From positions 595,264-659,263 of the forward strand of contig CAUYUJ010015837.1 in NCBI GenBank assembly GCA_963575745.1: a stretch of DNA of 64,000 nt, in the 5' to 3' direction. The stretch's first letter is position 1. Each line of letters begins with the position of its first letter. The DNA comes from Prorocentrum cordatum. Lineage: Eukaryota > Sar > Dinophyceae > Prorocentrales > Prorocentraceae. The position numbers were made by a program, and so were the translations under genes. The notes under the pieces were generated by a model that saw only the letters and a list, made by a program, of their open reading frames with translations, was not told the origin of the DNA and did not search any database. Below, piece after piece: positions 11,789 to 22,972 of the stretch.

Positions 11789-12324
11789 TTTGCGCGGCCG
11801 TCTCCTTGATCGACCCTCCCAGTTCCGACGAGCTCCCACGGTTCCCGGAATGCTGCAGCGTGCCAGGCAGAGAGCCGTGCCCGAGGAGGGGCCGTGCGCG
11901 CGCGTGCCGAATGCGGCTTCGCGCCACGGGCACGGGCAGGCGCCGGAGCACAGGCATGGCTTGCCCGGAGTTCCGTCGCGCATCCGAGGAGCTCGTGCGC
12001 TCTCCCTTCTGGTTCGCCCGCAAGTTCACGGCGGACGCGGTGCTGAAGCCTCTCCCTCTTCAGCTCGTGCGGGCGTGCGATGGGAGGGGGAGGATCGGGG
12101 AGGGAGGGAAGAGGGGCAGGAGGGACCGGGAGGGTGTGGGGAGGATGGGGGCCCGTGGCGCCATTGCGAGACACTCGGCTCTGAGGAAGAGACGCGATGG
12201 ATCTGGGGGCGAGAGAGTGGAGAGGAGACTGTGCAGGACCTTTCTGCGCTGGCGTGCCAGAGGGTTGCCGTCGTTGAGCTGTCAGGGTTTGGTGCCGCAC
12301 CGGTGCGAGACGGCCCAGTGAGTA
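11789..12324. other. No gene; G-rich stretch at 12070-12160
   Basis: GC-rich sequence between two elements. The GGGAGGGGGAGG-type stretch gives Gly/Arg-rich frames only. Confidence 0.4.
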
Positions 12325-12495
12325 TCGGGGGCGGACAGACCTCCTACCCTGACACGTCGATTAGCGAATTGGCCGTTTTCGGTTCGCGAGAGGGCGTCGC
12401 GGCCGTCATTTTTGCGGGTCCAGGTCCGTCGGTTTCGGTCCCAGACCGTTTTCACTAAAGGGTGGTTTACTAAAGGGAGGCTTATCCACCGCCGA
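12325..12495 (+). mobile_element. TCGGGG-TIR element, copy 1 (171 bp, divergent)
   Basis: Begins TCGGGGGCGGACAGACC and ends TTATCCACCGCCGA, the imperfect inverse. It is flanked by GAGTA at 12320-12324 and GAGTA at 12496-12500, a perfect 5-bp target duplication. Inside are ACACGTCGATTAG and TTTTCGGTTCGCGAGAGG, shared with the copies at 41791 and 45245. It is too short to encode a transposase, so it is a non-autonomous element. This copy has the most TIR mismatches of the three and is likely the oldest. Confidence 0.85.
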
Positions 12496-12795
12496 GAGTA
12501 GCGTAGAGGGGCGGGGGACTGGCCACGGCTTGGCAGCTGGCAGGAGGGAGGGGCGGCTCAAGCCTCGGCTCCAACTGGTTTTGTTTCGGGGTCGACCGGA
12601 AGAGGCGCGCTCTCGACCCGCGAGATCAAAAAAGTGTTGACTCGGGGCATTCTGGGGCAACGAATTCCGCATCGGCGGTCGGCTTGCCCTGGCCGCGCTC
12701 CGCTCGTCGTGCGAAGAGTCTTCGGGCGCTGTCTGCAGAGTCTTCAGCTTTTCTGCCTCTGGAAAGGGCACACGAGTCGAAGCGCCATAGAACAC

Positions 12796-12964
12796 TACAC
12801 CTTAGGCGATGCTTAAGAAAACCCAGGTTTTCGTCCAGAGTCTCGATTATTCTTAACTTTTCCATGTAAATCCCAAGATTTGAATAGACATTCTGGGCTT
12901 TGATTCAAATTCTGAGACGATGAATTTCTTAACCCATGATTTCTAAAGCATTTCGCAGGGTGTA
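12796..12964 (+). mobile_element. 169-bp TIR element, copy B
   Basis: Second copy of the element at 11620-11788, same orientation and same length. It starts TACACCTTAGGCGATGCTTA and ends GCATTTCGCAGGGTGTA. The two copies are 1.2 kb apart and flank the TCGGGG element. Confidence 0.65.
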
Positions 12965-13659
12965 CAGTCGAGCATCTGGTGCAAAGAACCTGCTCTCGAA
13001 GAGCTGAGCCAGCGTTTCCAACAGCTGGCCCAGCTTCTTGAGCCCCATCGCCCTTTCGGCGTTAACACTCACACTTGGCACAGGTTTGTGTGAGGAACTT
13101 CTGGAGAGCTGGCCCAGGCTTCTTAAGTGATACATTGCTTCACCCTACTTCCTGCTGAAGTACTGGCCGTCGTAAACACGACCAGCGAGAGGTTCGATCT
13201 CTGCCAGCTGAATACCAGTCGGTCGACACGGCAAAAGCCATGATGAAGACGAGGTCACAGGGCGTGGCGGACATGGATGATCTTTGTTGGCCAAGACGGC
13301 TCCGTGGTATTTGCGAGAGGGCCTCCTCAGTTTTGTCAGTTGAACTTCGCATGAGCTCCATCGTCTTCTTTGTGACGCGTCGGGTCCATTGCAAGCGCTT
13401 GATGTGAGCCTCTGTCTTCTCACCACTATCTTGTAGAGGCGGACGTGGAGTGCGGTATTCCGCTTTGCCAGACCCGACAAGCAGCCCTTCAATGACTCGG
13501 GAGTGGCCAGCCGCCATTCGAGGACAGCACGCGTCAGCAACGTTTGGTTGAAGCCACCCCCGGCGTGAATCGAGTGCGGGTGTGCTGCGGCGGTTTCAAT
13601 TTCACTTCTGGGAGGCGCTTGCCAATCCTGTCATGCTTGAAATCTCGACCCTCTATCTC
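12965..13659. other. No secure gene
   Basis: Contains repeated GCTGGCCCAGSYTTCTTRAG motifs near 13030 and 13100; a related stretch is at 40020-40075. A 131-codon minus-strand frame (13145-13540) has ordinary composition but no family that I recognise. Because it adjoins a LINE fragment it may be part of a decayed retroelement. Confidence 0.35.
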
Positions 13660-14375
13660 GGACTGAACGATGATTTTTGTCAGCGAGCGCTTCGGGGACA
13701 GGGAGGCCCGGGATGATGTCGGGGAGCTGCTTGGACAAGCGCGTCAAGAGGGCCGCGAGACGAGGCTGGAAAGCATTGCTGTCCAACCTCGCTTCCACGG
13801 GGGATTGAAGCACACTTCGCAAGGTTTACAATTTGGACTGCTCTCAGCCAGGGCCGTCTCGCAGACACAGACGCTGTCATTGTCAGCTCGGAGGCCATGG
13901 CGAACACAGCTGCGTTGTATCTGGAGTCAGTCCAATGGGCCGTGAGGGAGCTCAAAGATTCTCATGTGCATTCTCAGACGGGAAGGCTGTTGGGCCCGAT
14001 GAGCTTCCCGTCGAGTTCTTGGAGGTCGTTGTGCGAGAAGACGGGGAGGGCGCCGAGTGGCCGTTGGCTGCCAGCGAGGACGACCTGCACCAGACCCCTG
14101 ACGCCTACGCGCGCCGCGCTGGTATTTATGAAGAGGGACCCAGTGGACTGCGGGAAATACAGCCCAATATGTTTATTGAGTTCGGCGTGCATGGTCTTCG
14201 CGATGGTACTCCTACGGGAGTTGGTGATGGCAGGAGCGGGCGACCTGATCTGTCAGTCGCAGCTTGGGTTCCGACTTGGGCCTGGCACCGAAGACGCCTT
14301 GCCCTTTGCCATGAGGCTGTGGAGGAGGCTTGGACGCATCACGGCAGAGCTGTTTAGCCCTTCACTGGAAGAGTG
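13660..14375 (+). pseudogene. Decayed non-LTR (LINE) reverse transcriptase fragment
   Basis: RT block 1 reads DGKAVGPDELPVEFL (about 13977-14021) in one frame. RT block 2 reads KRDPVDCGKYSPICLLSSA and then QLGFRLGPGTEDAL (about 14128-14300) in another frame. These match the conserved GKAxGPDxxPxEll, DPxxxxxYRPIsLLs and GFRxGxGTxDAl motifs of LINE RTs. At least one frameshift separates the blocks, and the catalytic FADD region is absent because similarity stops near 14375. The part before 13970 reads like the linker ahead of the RT in yet another frame. It is inactive. Confidence 0.7.
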
Positions 14376-15512
14376 CGAATCTACTACAACTCTTAGTCAA
14401 GCTCCCTTCCGCACAATGCACGTGAGCACTTTTACTTTTGTTTGTGCTGTCCCACGTCTGAACCATCTCCGCCTGACCTAATCTCCCAATGCTGTCCACT
14501 GCTCAACATCCGGGGGACGGACGCGTGGCAAGGCCGCCTGCGTGGTGCGTCATATGCTCTTGCAGAGCTGCCGCGGCCGCTTATCGGGCCAGTTGAGCTG
14601 ACGTTATTCCGGATATCGTGCGCAAGTGTCCACACGCATTACAGACGAGGTTGGTTATTGGTCGCCCCCGCCAAATGAAGGGTACCCTCGTGTCCTGTGT
14701 TTCGCGACTCATGTGGCCCTTGGAAGGGTCTTGTGCCCTCTCGCGTGTCATCTCCAATCAACCCCGACTAGCCGTAACATCGTGCACCGTTTGATATCGG
14801 TCAGAGTGGTTATGTGCAGCGGCCCGGAATCGTTCTGTTAGCGGTGGAGAGGGCCCAGGCAATTTGTTGCGGTAGCGGTTGGAGAAGCATACCGATGTGG
14901 TCGGAGGTCGGGGCTGGAATCTACACTCATACGGAATTTCGGACGCATGGGTGGCATTGTTTGCATTCTCAGCAGACAGACAAGCGCACGCCGAAATTCT
15001 CAGTAAATTTGTGCTTCCGGGTTGGAGAACCAATGCGGCGACGACTGGCCATTGAAGGACATGTTCCTCTACAGGTCCCTTTGCAAGCATCTGGTTGTTG
15101 CTGTGCCCGACGACTCACAGGCTGGGTACTGCCAGCGAAGTTTGGATTAGAAGCGACATGCACAAGACAAATCAGCACTGTCCGCAGTACCTGCTTATCT
15201 GTTGTTGTTGGGCGGGCGTGCTCATTTGGGCACTTGGAGGTGATTACAGCTTGGCTCTGCTGCGCTCAGAGTTGGCAAAGTCTTGGGGGCTCAGCGCAAA
15301 GGTCCTGGCAGTTGGGGGCATTTCGAGGCTCCTGCATCCGATGGCCAAGCGACCTCTCTCCACATCGGCGGCGGTAAGAGTCCAAGACAAGTAAAAATGA
15401 ATATCCTGGATCTCAAGTTGCGCGATGCCTTCAATACCGTTGTCGCGGACCACCGGTGGATCTTCGACCGCGACTAAGGCTATCTGATGACAGGATTTGA
15501 GCTAGTGGTCAG
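14376..15512. other. No recognised feature
   Basis: Moderate-GC unique sequence downstream of the LINE fragment. A short open stretch at 15397-15476 (MNILDLKLRDAFNTVVADHR) ending in TAA has protein-like composition but no family match. Confidence 0.4.
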
Positions 15513-15731
15513 CATCGCCCCACTCCCTGGACGCCGGCGTCGTGGACATTGGCTCTCTGGGCATCTACTTCCTTGTGCGGGGCGCTTTCGGTGTGCTCTT
15601 GTACCTGCTGTACCTGCGGCACACCGTTGGTGTCCGCGCCTCTGTCGTATCAGTGTTTTCGGGGCATTATGGTCCTTGTGCTGGGCGGCTTCGGCGTGTT
15701 CTTTTTCTTGGGGTCGTGCGGTCTTTTCTAA
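15513..15731 (+). pseudogene. Candidate membrane-protein exon with a one-base frameshift
   Basis: After an acceptor-like GTGGTCAG, one frame reads SPHSLDAGVVDIGSLGIYFL and then VRGAFGVLLYLLYLRHTVGV with G/C-ending codons, a likely transmembrane segment. From about 15660 the hydrophobic signal continues in the next frame (IMVLVLGGFGVFFFLGSCGL) and ends at TAA. The switch falls on a GGGG run at 15660-15663, so a single-base insertion there, real or a sequencing error, would explain it. The family is unknown. Confidence 0.35.
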
Positions 15732-15888
15732 ATGTCAATGCCATCGCCACGCCAAGGGGTCCCTGCGCGCCTGATTATCTTTCCATCCCTCCTCGTTTTC
15801 CTTAGCCTGGGCCGTCCCCATCGTAAACGCGGCCGAGCGCAGGGAAGGTGCCCTGCCTCATCTTGGTTGGCTCGTGAATCGTTGCTGC

Positions 15889-15933
<45 letters not shown>

Positions 15934-15936
15934 GAG
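15889..15936 (+). repeat. (GA)n microsatellite
   Basis: About 24 GA units with one TA interruption. Confidence 0.9.
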
Positions 15937-16349
15937 AACACAACACGGCAAACCATTTCTCCTCGTACTTTTCCTCTGCTCAGGAGGCGCAGAGACCGCG
16001 TGTACAGCGCGTGTACGGCTCGCGGCCTTACACACTGCTCGCACGCCGACCCGACGCACGGCATCTGAAGTTATTAGGGCAGGTCTATCGGGGCGGCGTT
16101 TGGCGGCATCCGTCGGGACCGCGCTTGGGTTTTTTGGCAAGAACCAGAAATCGTTCACGAACATACCGCGCCAAACGCCACTCCAGCAAGCTACGGGGGC
16201 GCCAGATCGAAGACACCTGCGGCGTACCAGCGCCGCCCCGTGCGGTCTGGAAACGCTTGGTTGCCCACATGTTGGGCGAATTTATGGTTGAGCTATTGGA
16301 TGATGTGCTTTTAAGTCGTTATGAAAACCCTTGGGGGAGAAAACGGGAG
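15937..16349. other. No recognised feature
   Basis: GC-rich unique sequence between two purine repeats. No motif was found on either strand. Confidence 0.4.
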
Positions 16350-16512
16350 GAGAAGGAGGAGCAGGCGGAAGAGGAGGAGGAGGAGGAGGAGCAGGAGGAG
16401 CAGAAGGAGGAGGAGGAGAAGGAGGAAGAGGAGGAGAAGGAGGAGGAGGAGGACGAGGACGAGGACGAGGAGGACGTGGAGGAGGAGGATGTGGAGGAGG
16501 AGGAGGATGAGG
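16350..16512 (+). repeat. GAG/GAC trinucleotide tract
   Basis: GAG, GAA and GAC triplets with few interruptions. All-frame translations are acidic, basic Arg-rich or Gly/Glu mixtures. It passes directly into the CTTGGG array. Confidence 0.85.
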
Positions 16513-17060
16513 CCTCTTGGGGCTCTCTTCTGGCCTCTTGGTGGCTTTCTGGAGGTCTCTTGGGGCCTCCTGGGGGCCTCCTGGGTCCTCTTGGGGACCT
16601 TGGGGCAGTGGCTTGGCCAGTCTGCCGCCTTGGGGGGGCCGTCTTGGGGGCCTCTCTGGACCCTTTTAGGACGCTTCAGGGCTCCCAGCGGGGTTGAGGC
16701 CGTGTTGGGGATTTCTTGAGTCGTCGTGGGGCCGTCCAGTATGTGTTTAGGACCTCTTGGGGGCTCATTGGGCCGTCTTGCGGCTGTCTTTGGGGTCTCT
16801 GTTGGAAGCCCAAAAGTGAGAGAACGGTGAAATCATCAAACAACCCATGGCAAATCAATGATTTCGGCCTTTGGGGCTTTCTTCGGGGTCCTCTTGGGGC
16901 CCACGAGGGCGTCTCAGGAGCCTCTTCGACCGTGTTGGAGCGTCTGGGTGCCCCGTTGGGCTTTTCTGGGGCCCTCTTGGAGCGCCATGGGGCCCTCTTG
17001 AGACCCTCTTGCGCTGTCTTGGGGCCCTCGGGCGCTGGGAAAAGCCAAGCGAGAAGCCCC
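16513..17060 (+). repeat. CTTGGG-type array with an AT-richer spacer
   Basis: CTTGGGGCCTC-type units of 10-12 bp flank a spacer at about 16804-16880 that starts GGAAGCCCAAAAGTGAGAGA and includes AATCAATGATTTC. Recognisably related spacers lie inside the arrays at about 36077-36150 and 56325-56402, so these arrays are members of one long-repeat family. Confidence 0.7.
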
Positions 17061-17287
17061 AAGTCACGCGGCGCCCTCCGGTCGTCAGGCGGGGTGCCCC
17101 TGGGGCCATGGCGAGAGCCAGCAATCGGGGGACGCGCGCCCCTTTAAGACAAAGCAGATGGGCACAAAATTCGGTGCCTGGTGGCACGGTGGCTAATGTG
17201 CTATGGGTATACACGCTTTCATGTCTACGCGCTATGTATAGTTGACGCGCCATGTATTCACATGTGTATATCTATATATATGTATAT
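17061..17287. other. Transition sequence with a TA microsatellite
   Basis: Short unique stretch ending in a TATATA/GTAT run at about 17262-17290, into which composite repeat A is set. Confidence 0.5.
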
Positions 17288-18738
17288 ACAAGACTGCATT
17301 GGCGCTGCGCGCCATGCACCTTGGTCCTTTGAGTTCTGCACGCAAGCGGAATGCGTGCGTACGTACATGCGCGCATGCTTCTACACACGCGCACGTGTAT
17401 GCACGTTCCGTATAAATTTCTAGGTGTTACAATATACTTACATTGTTGTATATGTGTACACAGCGTACATCTGTACATATACATTTATGTGTGTAAGGGT
17501 ATGAACATACATATGCAACTCGTACGGGGCATCCTCGGGCATCTTCGCTGCATGCCACGAGACCCTCAACGACTGGGTCACAATGTGACATGTCATGGGG
17601 GCAAAATCAAAGAATGCTGGCATTCGGAAACATCGTGGGGGTGTTTTCGGGGCCCTCGTGGGCCGTTTTTGGGCCGTCCTGGGGCCTTCTTGGGCCGTCT
17701 TGGGGAGCTTGGGCCCGATGGAGCCCCCTTTGGACCCATCTTGGGCACTTCCGGGGACCTCCCATGGCCCTTTGTGGTCTGTGCTGGAAGCCCTTGGGGG
17801 GCCTCTTGGTTCCATTATGGTCTGTCTTGGGGCTCTCGTGGGCGATCGTGGGGCCCGGCTCGGCCGTCTTGAAGTTTTCTTGGGGGCCTTTTGGGGCGTC
17901 TTGAGGCGATCTCGGGGGCTTTGAAACCGTCTTGAAAGCTGGTGACATCTGGAAGGCGAATCGGCTAAAATTGTAAGTTTTACGAGGGGAATGAGACGAT
18001 TTTTGTGCTTTGAAGGCCCCTTGGGCAGCTTTTTGGGGTGCCTTGGGGGTCTTTATGTTGGCATTCGGAAACATCGTGGGGGTGTTTTCGGGGCCCTCGT
18101 GGGCCATTTTGGCGCCTTCATGGGCCGTCCTGGGAGCTTTTTGGGCCGTCTTGGGGAGCTTGGGCCCGCTGGAGCCCCTTTTGGACCCATCTTGGGCACT
18201 TCCGGGGACCTCCCATGGCCCTTTTGGGTCTGTGCTGGGAGCCCTTGGGGGGCCTCTTGGTTCCATTATGGTCTGTCTTGGGGCTCTCGTGGGCGATCGT
18301 GGGGCCCGGCTCGGCCGTCTTGAAGCTTTCTTGGGGGCCTTTTGGGGCGTCTGGAGACGATCTCGGGGGCTTTGAAACCGTCTTGAAAGCTGATGAAATC
18401 CGAAAGGCGAATATGCTAAAATTGTAAGTTTTACGAAGGCCCCTTGGAAAGCTTTTTGGGGTGCCTTGGGGTCTTTTGGGCCGTCCTGACGCAATTGGAG
18501 TCCCTCTTGGAGCGCTCTTGTTCTGTCTGGGGCCTCCCTTGAGCCTTTCTGATGACCCCTCGGATCGCTCTGGGTCTGCTGGCAAGGCGTTTGTGGAGAC
18601 CCGGAAAGCCGGGTGACCTTTTCCAAGGACGTCCAAAGAAGCCCGAGAACCCCATATCCCGGGGGTCCATTTTTTTTTTGGGGGGGGGGGGGTCAGGGTT
18701 CCCCCCCCAGTGCTTGTAAAAATATAGGAAGAGGAATA
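17288..18738 (+). repeat. Composite long repeat, copy A (two 440-450-bp units)
   Basis: The head (17288-17605) starts ACAAGACTGCATTGGCGCTG and includes CATCCTCGGGCATCTTCGC. The body has two tandem units of about 440 bp, marked by GGCATTCGGAAACATCGTGG at about 17618 and 18058. The tail (about 18430-18738) ends in T and G homopolymers and TATAGGAAGAGGAATA. The body is itself made of CTTGGGCCGT-like short repeats, which give long Pro/Lys/Arg or Gly/Trp/Leu frames on both strands; none is called as a gene. Confidence 0.85.
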
Positions 18739-18779
18739 CATACATACATACATATATATATGTATATATATATATATAT

Positions 18780-18823
<44 letters not shown>
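18739..18823 (+). repeat. TA/CATA microsatellite between composite repeats
   Basis: ATACATAC followed by long TATATA runs. Composite copies A and B abut it on either side. Confidence 0.9.
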
Positions 18824-20760
18824 AACAAAACTGCATTGGCGCTGCGCGCCATGCACCTTGGTCTTTTGAGTTCTGCACGCAAGCGGAATGCGTGCGTGCG
18901 TACATGCGCGCATGCATGTATACACGCGCACGTGTATGCACGTTCCGTATAAATTTCTAGGTGTTTACAATCTACTTACATTGTTGTATATGTGTATACA
19001 GCGTACATATGTACATATACGTTTATGTGTGTAAGGGTATGAACATGGATATGCAACTCGTACGGGGCATCCTCGGGCATCTTCGCTGCATGCCACGAGA
19101 CCCTCAACGACTGGGTCACAATGCGAAATGTCATGGGAGCAAAATCAATGAATGTTAGCATTCGGAAACATCGTGGGGGTGTTTTCGGGGCCCTCGTGGG
19201 CCATTTTGGCGCCTTCACGGGCCGTCCTGGGGCCTTCTTGGGCCGTCTTGGGGAGCTTGGGCCCGCTGGAGCTCTCTTTGGACCCATCTTGGGCACTTCC
19301 CCGGGGACCTCTCATGGCCTTTTGGGTCTGTGCTGGGAGCCCTTGGGGGGCCTCTTGGTTCCATTATGGGCTGTCTTGGGGCTCTCGTGGGCGATCGTGG
19401 GGCCCGGCTCGGCCGTCTTGAAGTTTTCTTGGGGGCCTTTTGGGGCGTCTTGAGGCGATCTCGGGGGCTTTGAAACCATCTTGAAAGCTGATGAAATCCG
19501 AAAGGCGAATATGCTAGACTTGTAAGTTTTACGAAGGGAATGGGACGATTTGTGTGCTTTGAAGGCCCCTTGGAAAGCTTTTTGGGGTGCCTTGGGGCTT
19601 TTTATGTTGGCATTCGGAAACATCGTGGGGGTGTTTTCGGGGCCCTCGTGGGCCATTTTGGCGCCTCCATGGGCCGTCCTGGGGGCTTTTTGGGCCGTCT
19701 TGGGGAGCTTGGGCCCGCTGGAGCCCCCTTTGGATCATCTTGGGCACTTCTGGGGACCTCCCATGGCTCTTTGGGGTCTGTGCTGGGAGCCCTTGGAGGG
19801 CTTCTTGGTTCCATTATGGGCTGTCTTGGAGTTCTCGTGGGCGATAGTGGGGCCCGGCTCGGCCGTCTTGAAGCTTTCTTGGGCCTTTTGGGGCGTCTTG
19901 AGGCGATCTCGGGGGCTTTGAAACCGTCTTGAAAGCTGATGACGTCTGGAAGGCGAATCGGCTAAAATTGTAAGTTTTACGAGGGGAATGGGACGATTTT
20001 TGTGCTTTGAAGGCACCTTTGGAAAGCTTTTTGGGGTGCCTTGGGGCTCTTTATGTTGGCATTCGGAACCATCGTGGGGGTGTTTTCGGGGCCCTCGTGG
20101 GCCGTTTTGGCACCTTCATGGGCCGTCCTGGGGCCTTCTTGGGCCGTCTTGGGGAGCTTGGGCCCGCTGGAGCTCCCTTTGGACCCATCTTGGGCACTTC
20201 CGAGGACCTCCCATGGCCCTTTTGGGTCTGTGCTGGGAGCCCTTGGGGGGCCTCTTGGTTCCATTATGGGCTGTCTTGGGGCTCTCGTGGGCGATCGTGG
20301 GGCCCGGCTCGGCCGTCTTGAAGCTTTCTTGGGGGGCTTTTGGGGCGTCTTGAGGCGATCTCGGGGGCTTTGAAACCGTCTTGAAAGCTGATGAAATCCG
20401 GAAGGCGAATCTGCTAAAATTGTATGTTTCACGAGAGGGAATGGGACGATTTTTGTGCTTTGAAGGCCCCTTGGAAAGCTTTTTGGGGTGCCTTGGGGTC
20501 TTTTGGGCCGTCCTGACGCAATTGGAGTCCCTCTTGGAGCGCTCTTGTTCTGTCTGGAGCCTCCCTTGAGCCTTTCTGATGACCCCTCGGATCGCTCTGG
20601 GTCTGCTGGCAAGGCGTTTGTGGAGACCCGGAAAGCCGGGTGACCTTTTCCAAGGACGTCCAAGGGAGCCCGAGAACCCCAGATCCTGGGGGTCCAGTTT
20701 TTTTTTGGGGGGGGGAGGGTTTTCCCCCCCCAGGCTTGTAAAAATATAGGAAGAGGAATA
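18824..20760 (+). repeat. Composite long repeat, copy B (three 450-bp units)
   Basis: Same head, unit and tail order as copy A but with three units, marked by CATTCGGAAACATCGTGG at about 19160 and 19611 and a CATTCGGAACCATCG variant at about 20061. It is 486 bp longer than copy A, about one extra unit. It ends TATAGGAAGAGGAATA at 20760. Confidence 0.85.
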
Positions 20761-20984
20761 TGGATGCACATTGCAATTATACGTGTAATCAGTTATGTTT
20801 AACGCGTGGCCGTATATTTTTGCATCGGTGCTTCTCAGCCTTCGTGCATCTGGTTCTGCACGTACATTTATACTTATGCACATGCCAATCGGCCGTTATT
20901 GTATACATCGCTATTGATCTACAATCGGGGTTTGCATGTAGGTTTGCATGTCTATTTGCCCCCTACCCATCGTCTTCACATTAT
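20761..20984. other. No recognised feature
   Basis: Unique moderate-AT sequence to the right of composite repeat B. Confidence 0.4.
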
Positions 20985-21245
20985 CGACGGAACAACTCAC
21001 GGCGCAACCACGGAATAACCGACGGGACAACCAACTGGAAAATCACGGGGCAATTCTGGGACAACCCATGGGACAACCGCTGCGCAACCATGGGAATAAC
21101 CACGGGGCATCCCGCGGGGCAACCATTGGACAACCTGCGGGACAACCGCCGAACACAGCCTGCGGGACACTTCCCAAGGACAACTACGGGACAACCCCAC
21201 GCGACAACCACGGAACAACCCACGGGACAACCCATGCCACAGCTT
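20985..21245 (+). repeat. GGGACAACC-type minisatellite
   Basis: Units such as CGGGACAACCA, CGGAACAACC and TGGGACAACC recur in steps of 11-13 bp. One frame gives a Gln/Asn/Gly/Pro-rich peptide and the reverse a Cys/Pro/Arg peptide; both reflect the unit. Confidence 0.75.
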
Positions 21246-22109
21246 CGCGCGTCCCTGCGCGACACACGGCAGAGCTTTTGTACCCGACTTTCCCTTAGCT
21301 GCGCTGGCACATCGCCGTCCTCGCGCAAGTCCACCTCGCCCGCACGCGCGGCACGAAACGAAGCCGAAAGCAATTTCCCGGCAGGGGTAATCTCGGTCTC
21401 ACCTCTTAATTCTGATCATTGCCAAATTTCCTGCGCCCCTCCTTGGCGAGACCTGCGGGGCATTGCGCTGTGCAGGCTCAATTGTGCTCCTCGCCCCTGG
21501 GGTCGCAGGAAGCGTCGCTACTTTGAAAGCTCCGATACGGTTCTGCGCAGCAGCACCCAACAGAGATTCAAACGATATATCGAGCCGTGTGGCTTTGCTA
21601 AAAGTCTTGGGTGAGTGTGTCCCTCGGTATCTTTCCGGCACTATCTCTATCAACTTTAAAAGGCGCTATCTTTCCGATGCGCGTGCTGCACCAGCTGTGC
21701 TGGACCCGCCTGCCTTAGAACAATTGCAGGGGAAAGGGGTCATGTTGGCAGTCTTGGCTTGGCTGCGCCGCGTGCGATGTGTCTGATCCCAACAGGATGG
21801 ACATTGCACTCGCCGCTTTCAGCCCGGCTCCTCCCTCAGGGCAGATGAAGTACAAGCAGCCGGCAATTCCTCGGCAAGTCCACCTCCTCGTCCTGCGCTC
21901 GTTCCCCCGCCTTCTTCCCCTCTTCCTTCAGCTGTTCCTCTGCCTTCTGCTGTTGCCCCTCTTCTTCCCAAGTATGACTGAACCAGGTGCCAGCGGAGCT
22001 CAAAACGGTGTTGGACATCGACCTTACGCAGCCCAAGAAAGCCCCGAAGCGCAAGAGATTCGGGCCGCAGCCGCTTGCATCAGCTCTTTCTCTCAGCTGG
22101 CATGGCAAC
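21246..22109. other. No recognised feature
   Basis: Unique sequence. A 60-100 codon frame near 21400-21786 has no family signal. A pyrimidine-rich stretch occurs at 21880-21970. Confidence 0.4.
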
Positions 22110-22205
22110 GATTGTGGTGTCGACGACGTCGACGACCATTCCAATGATGCTGTCTCTGCTTGGTGTCGACGACGTCGACGACCATTCCAATGATGCTGTC
22201 TCTGC
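22110..22205 (+). repeat. 48-bp tandem duplication
   Basis: A unit starting TGGTGTCGACGACGTCGACG and running through CCATTCCAATGATGCTGTCT occurs twice in a row, nearly identical. The GTCGACGACGTCGAC core is palindromic. Confidence 0.85.
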
Positions 22206-22765
22206 TTCTGCTAATGAGAAGCAGTCACGAAGCACATGATACCAATGACATTGATGATTGCCATGCATTGCGGCAGGTCGGCCCAGCATTCAAGGCAGAA
22301 ATCAGTCCTGCTTCACAGCGATGTCAGGAACAGAGCAGCAATTTTGCATGTTTTCATGGGGATGCTCCTCCGAGAAGCAAAGGCCGATGAGTAATGGCGG
22401 GGCAGCGAAGGAATATTATCAGGTATGGTCAGCTGTCGGTGACGGGGGGCAGAAGCTGATTAGAGGATTGTAAAGGGCACGCAGCGCGAGGAGGGGGGTC
22501 ACCGCCGAGGATATTCCGCTGAGGGCTGTGGGCGTGCAGCTGCGTGGCGGTTCGCCGCACGAGTTTGCAGATGGGCCAGCGGCCATTATTTGTTCGGGCT
22601 GCCGTTAAACAGCAGCCCGAGTAAACAGTGTTAGCACCCGCTGCATCATATATGCGCGCCGCATTCAAAGATCTCTTGCCGCGTCCGCGCGCCCCATCAC
22701 GCTCGTCTGGCAAGGTGGGTAGCAGAGTGAAAACATGTCCGGCAGCGACGTCCCCGGCTGTTGCG
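22206..22765. other. No recognised feature
   Basis: Unique sequence between the tandem duplication and the GT microsatellite. Confidence 0.4.
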
Positions 22766-22804
22766 CGTGCGTGCGTGCGTGCGTGCCTGCGTGCGTGTCT
22801 GTGT

Positions 22805-22842
<38 letters not shown>

Positions 22843-22847
22843 GCGTA

Positions 22848-22897
<50 letters not shown>

Positions 22898-22972
22898 TGT
22901 GTGTGTGTGCGTGTGTGCGTGTGTGCGTGCGTGTATGTATGCGTGTGTGTTTGTGTGTGTGTGTGTGTGGGT
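22766..22972 (+). repeat. (GT)n/(GTGC)n microsatellite
   Basis: Over 200 bp of GT with GC, GTAT and TTTG interruptions; the first 35 bp are GTGC-type. Frames read Cys/Val on one strand and Thr/His on the other. Confidence 0.9.

Noticed and set aside
13190-13260. tRNA-like GAGGTTCGATCTCTGCC
   Set aside because: No matching acceptor, D or anticodon stems could be drawn around it.
17607-18626. 339-codon Pro/Lys/Arg frame and similar frames in the composite repeats
   Set aside because: Equivalent long frames exist on both strands and in the inverted copy; they follow from CTTGGGCC composition.
18100-19665. GCCATTTTGGC matches the middle of the dinoflagellate spliced leader
   Set aside because: It lies inside the tandem 450-bp unit, is nearly palindromic, lacks the CTCAAG end and varies to GCCGTTTTGG in sister units, so the match is coincidental.
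22766-22972. Cys/Val-rich protein
   Set aside because: Pure GT/GTGC microsatellite.
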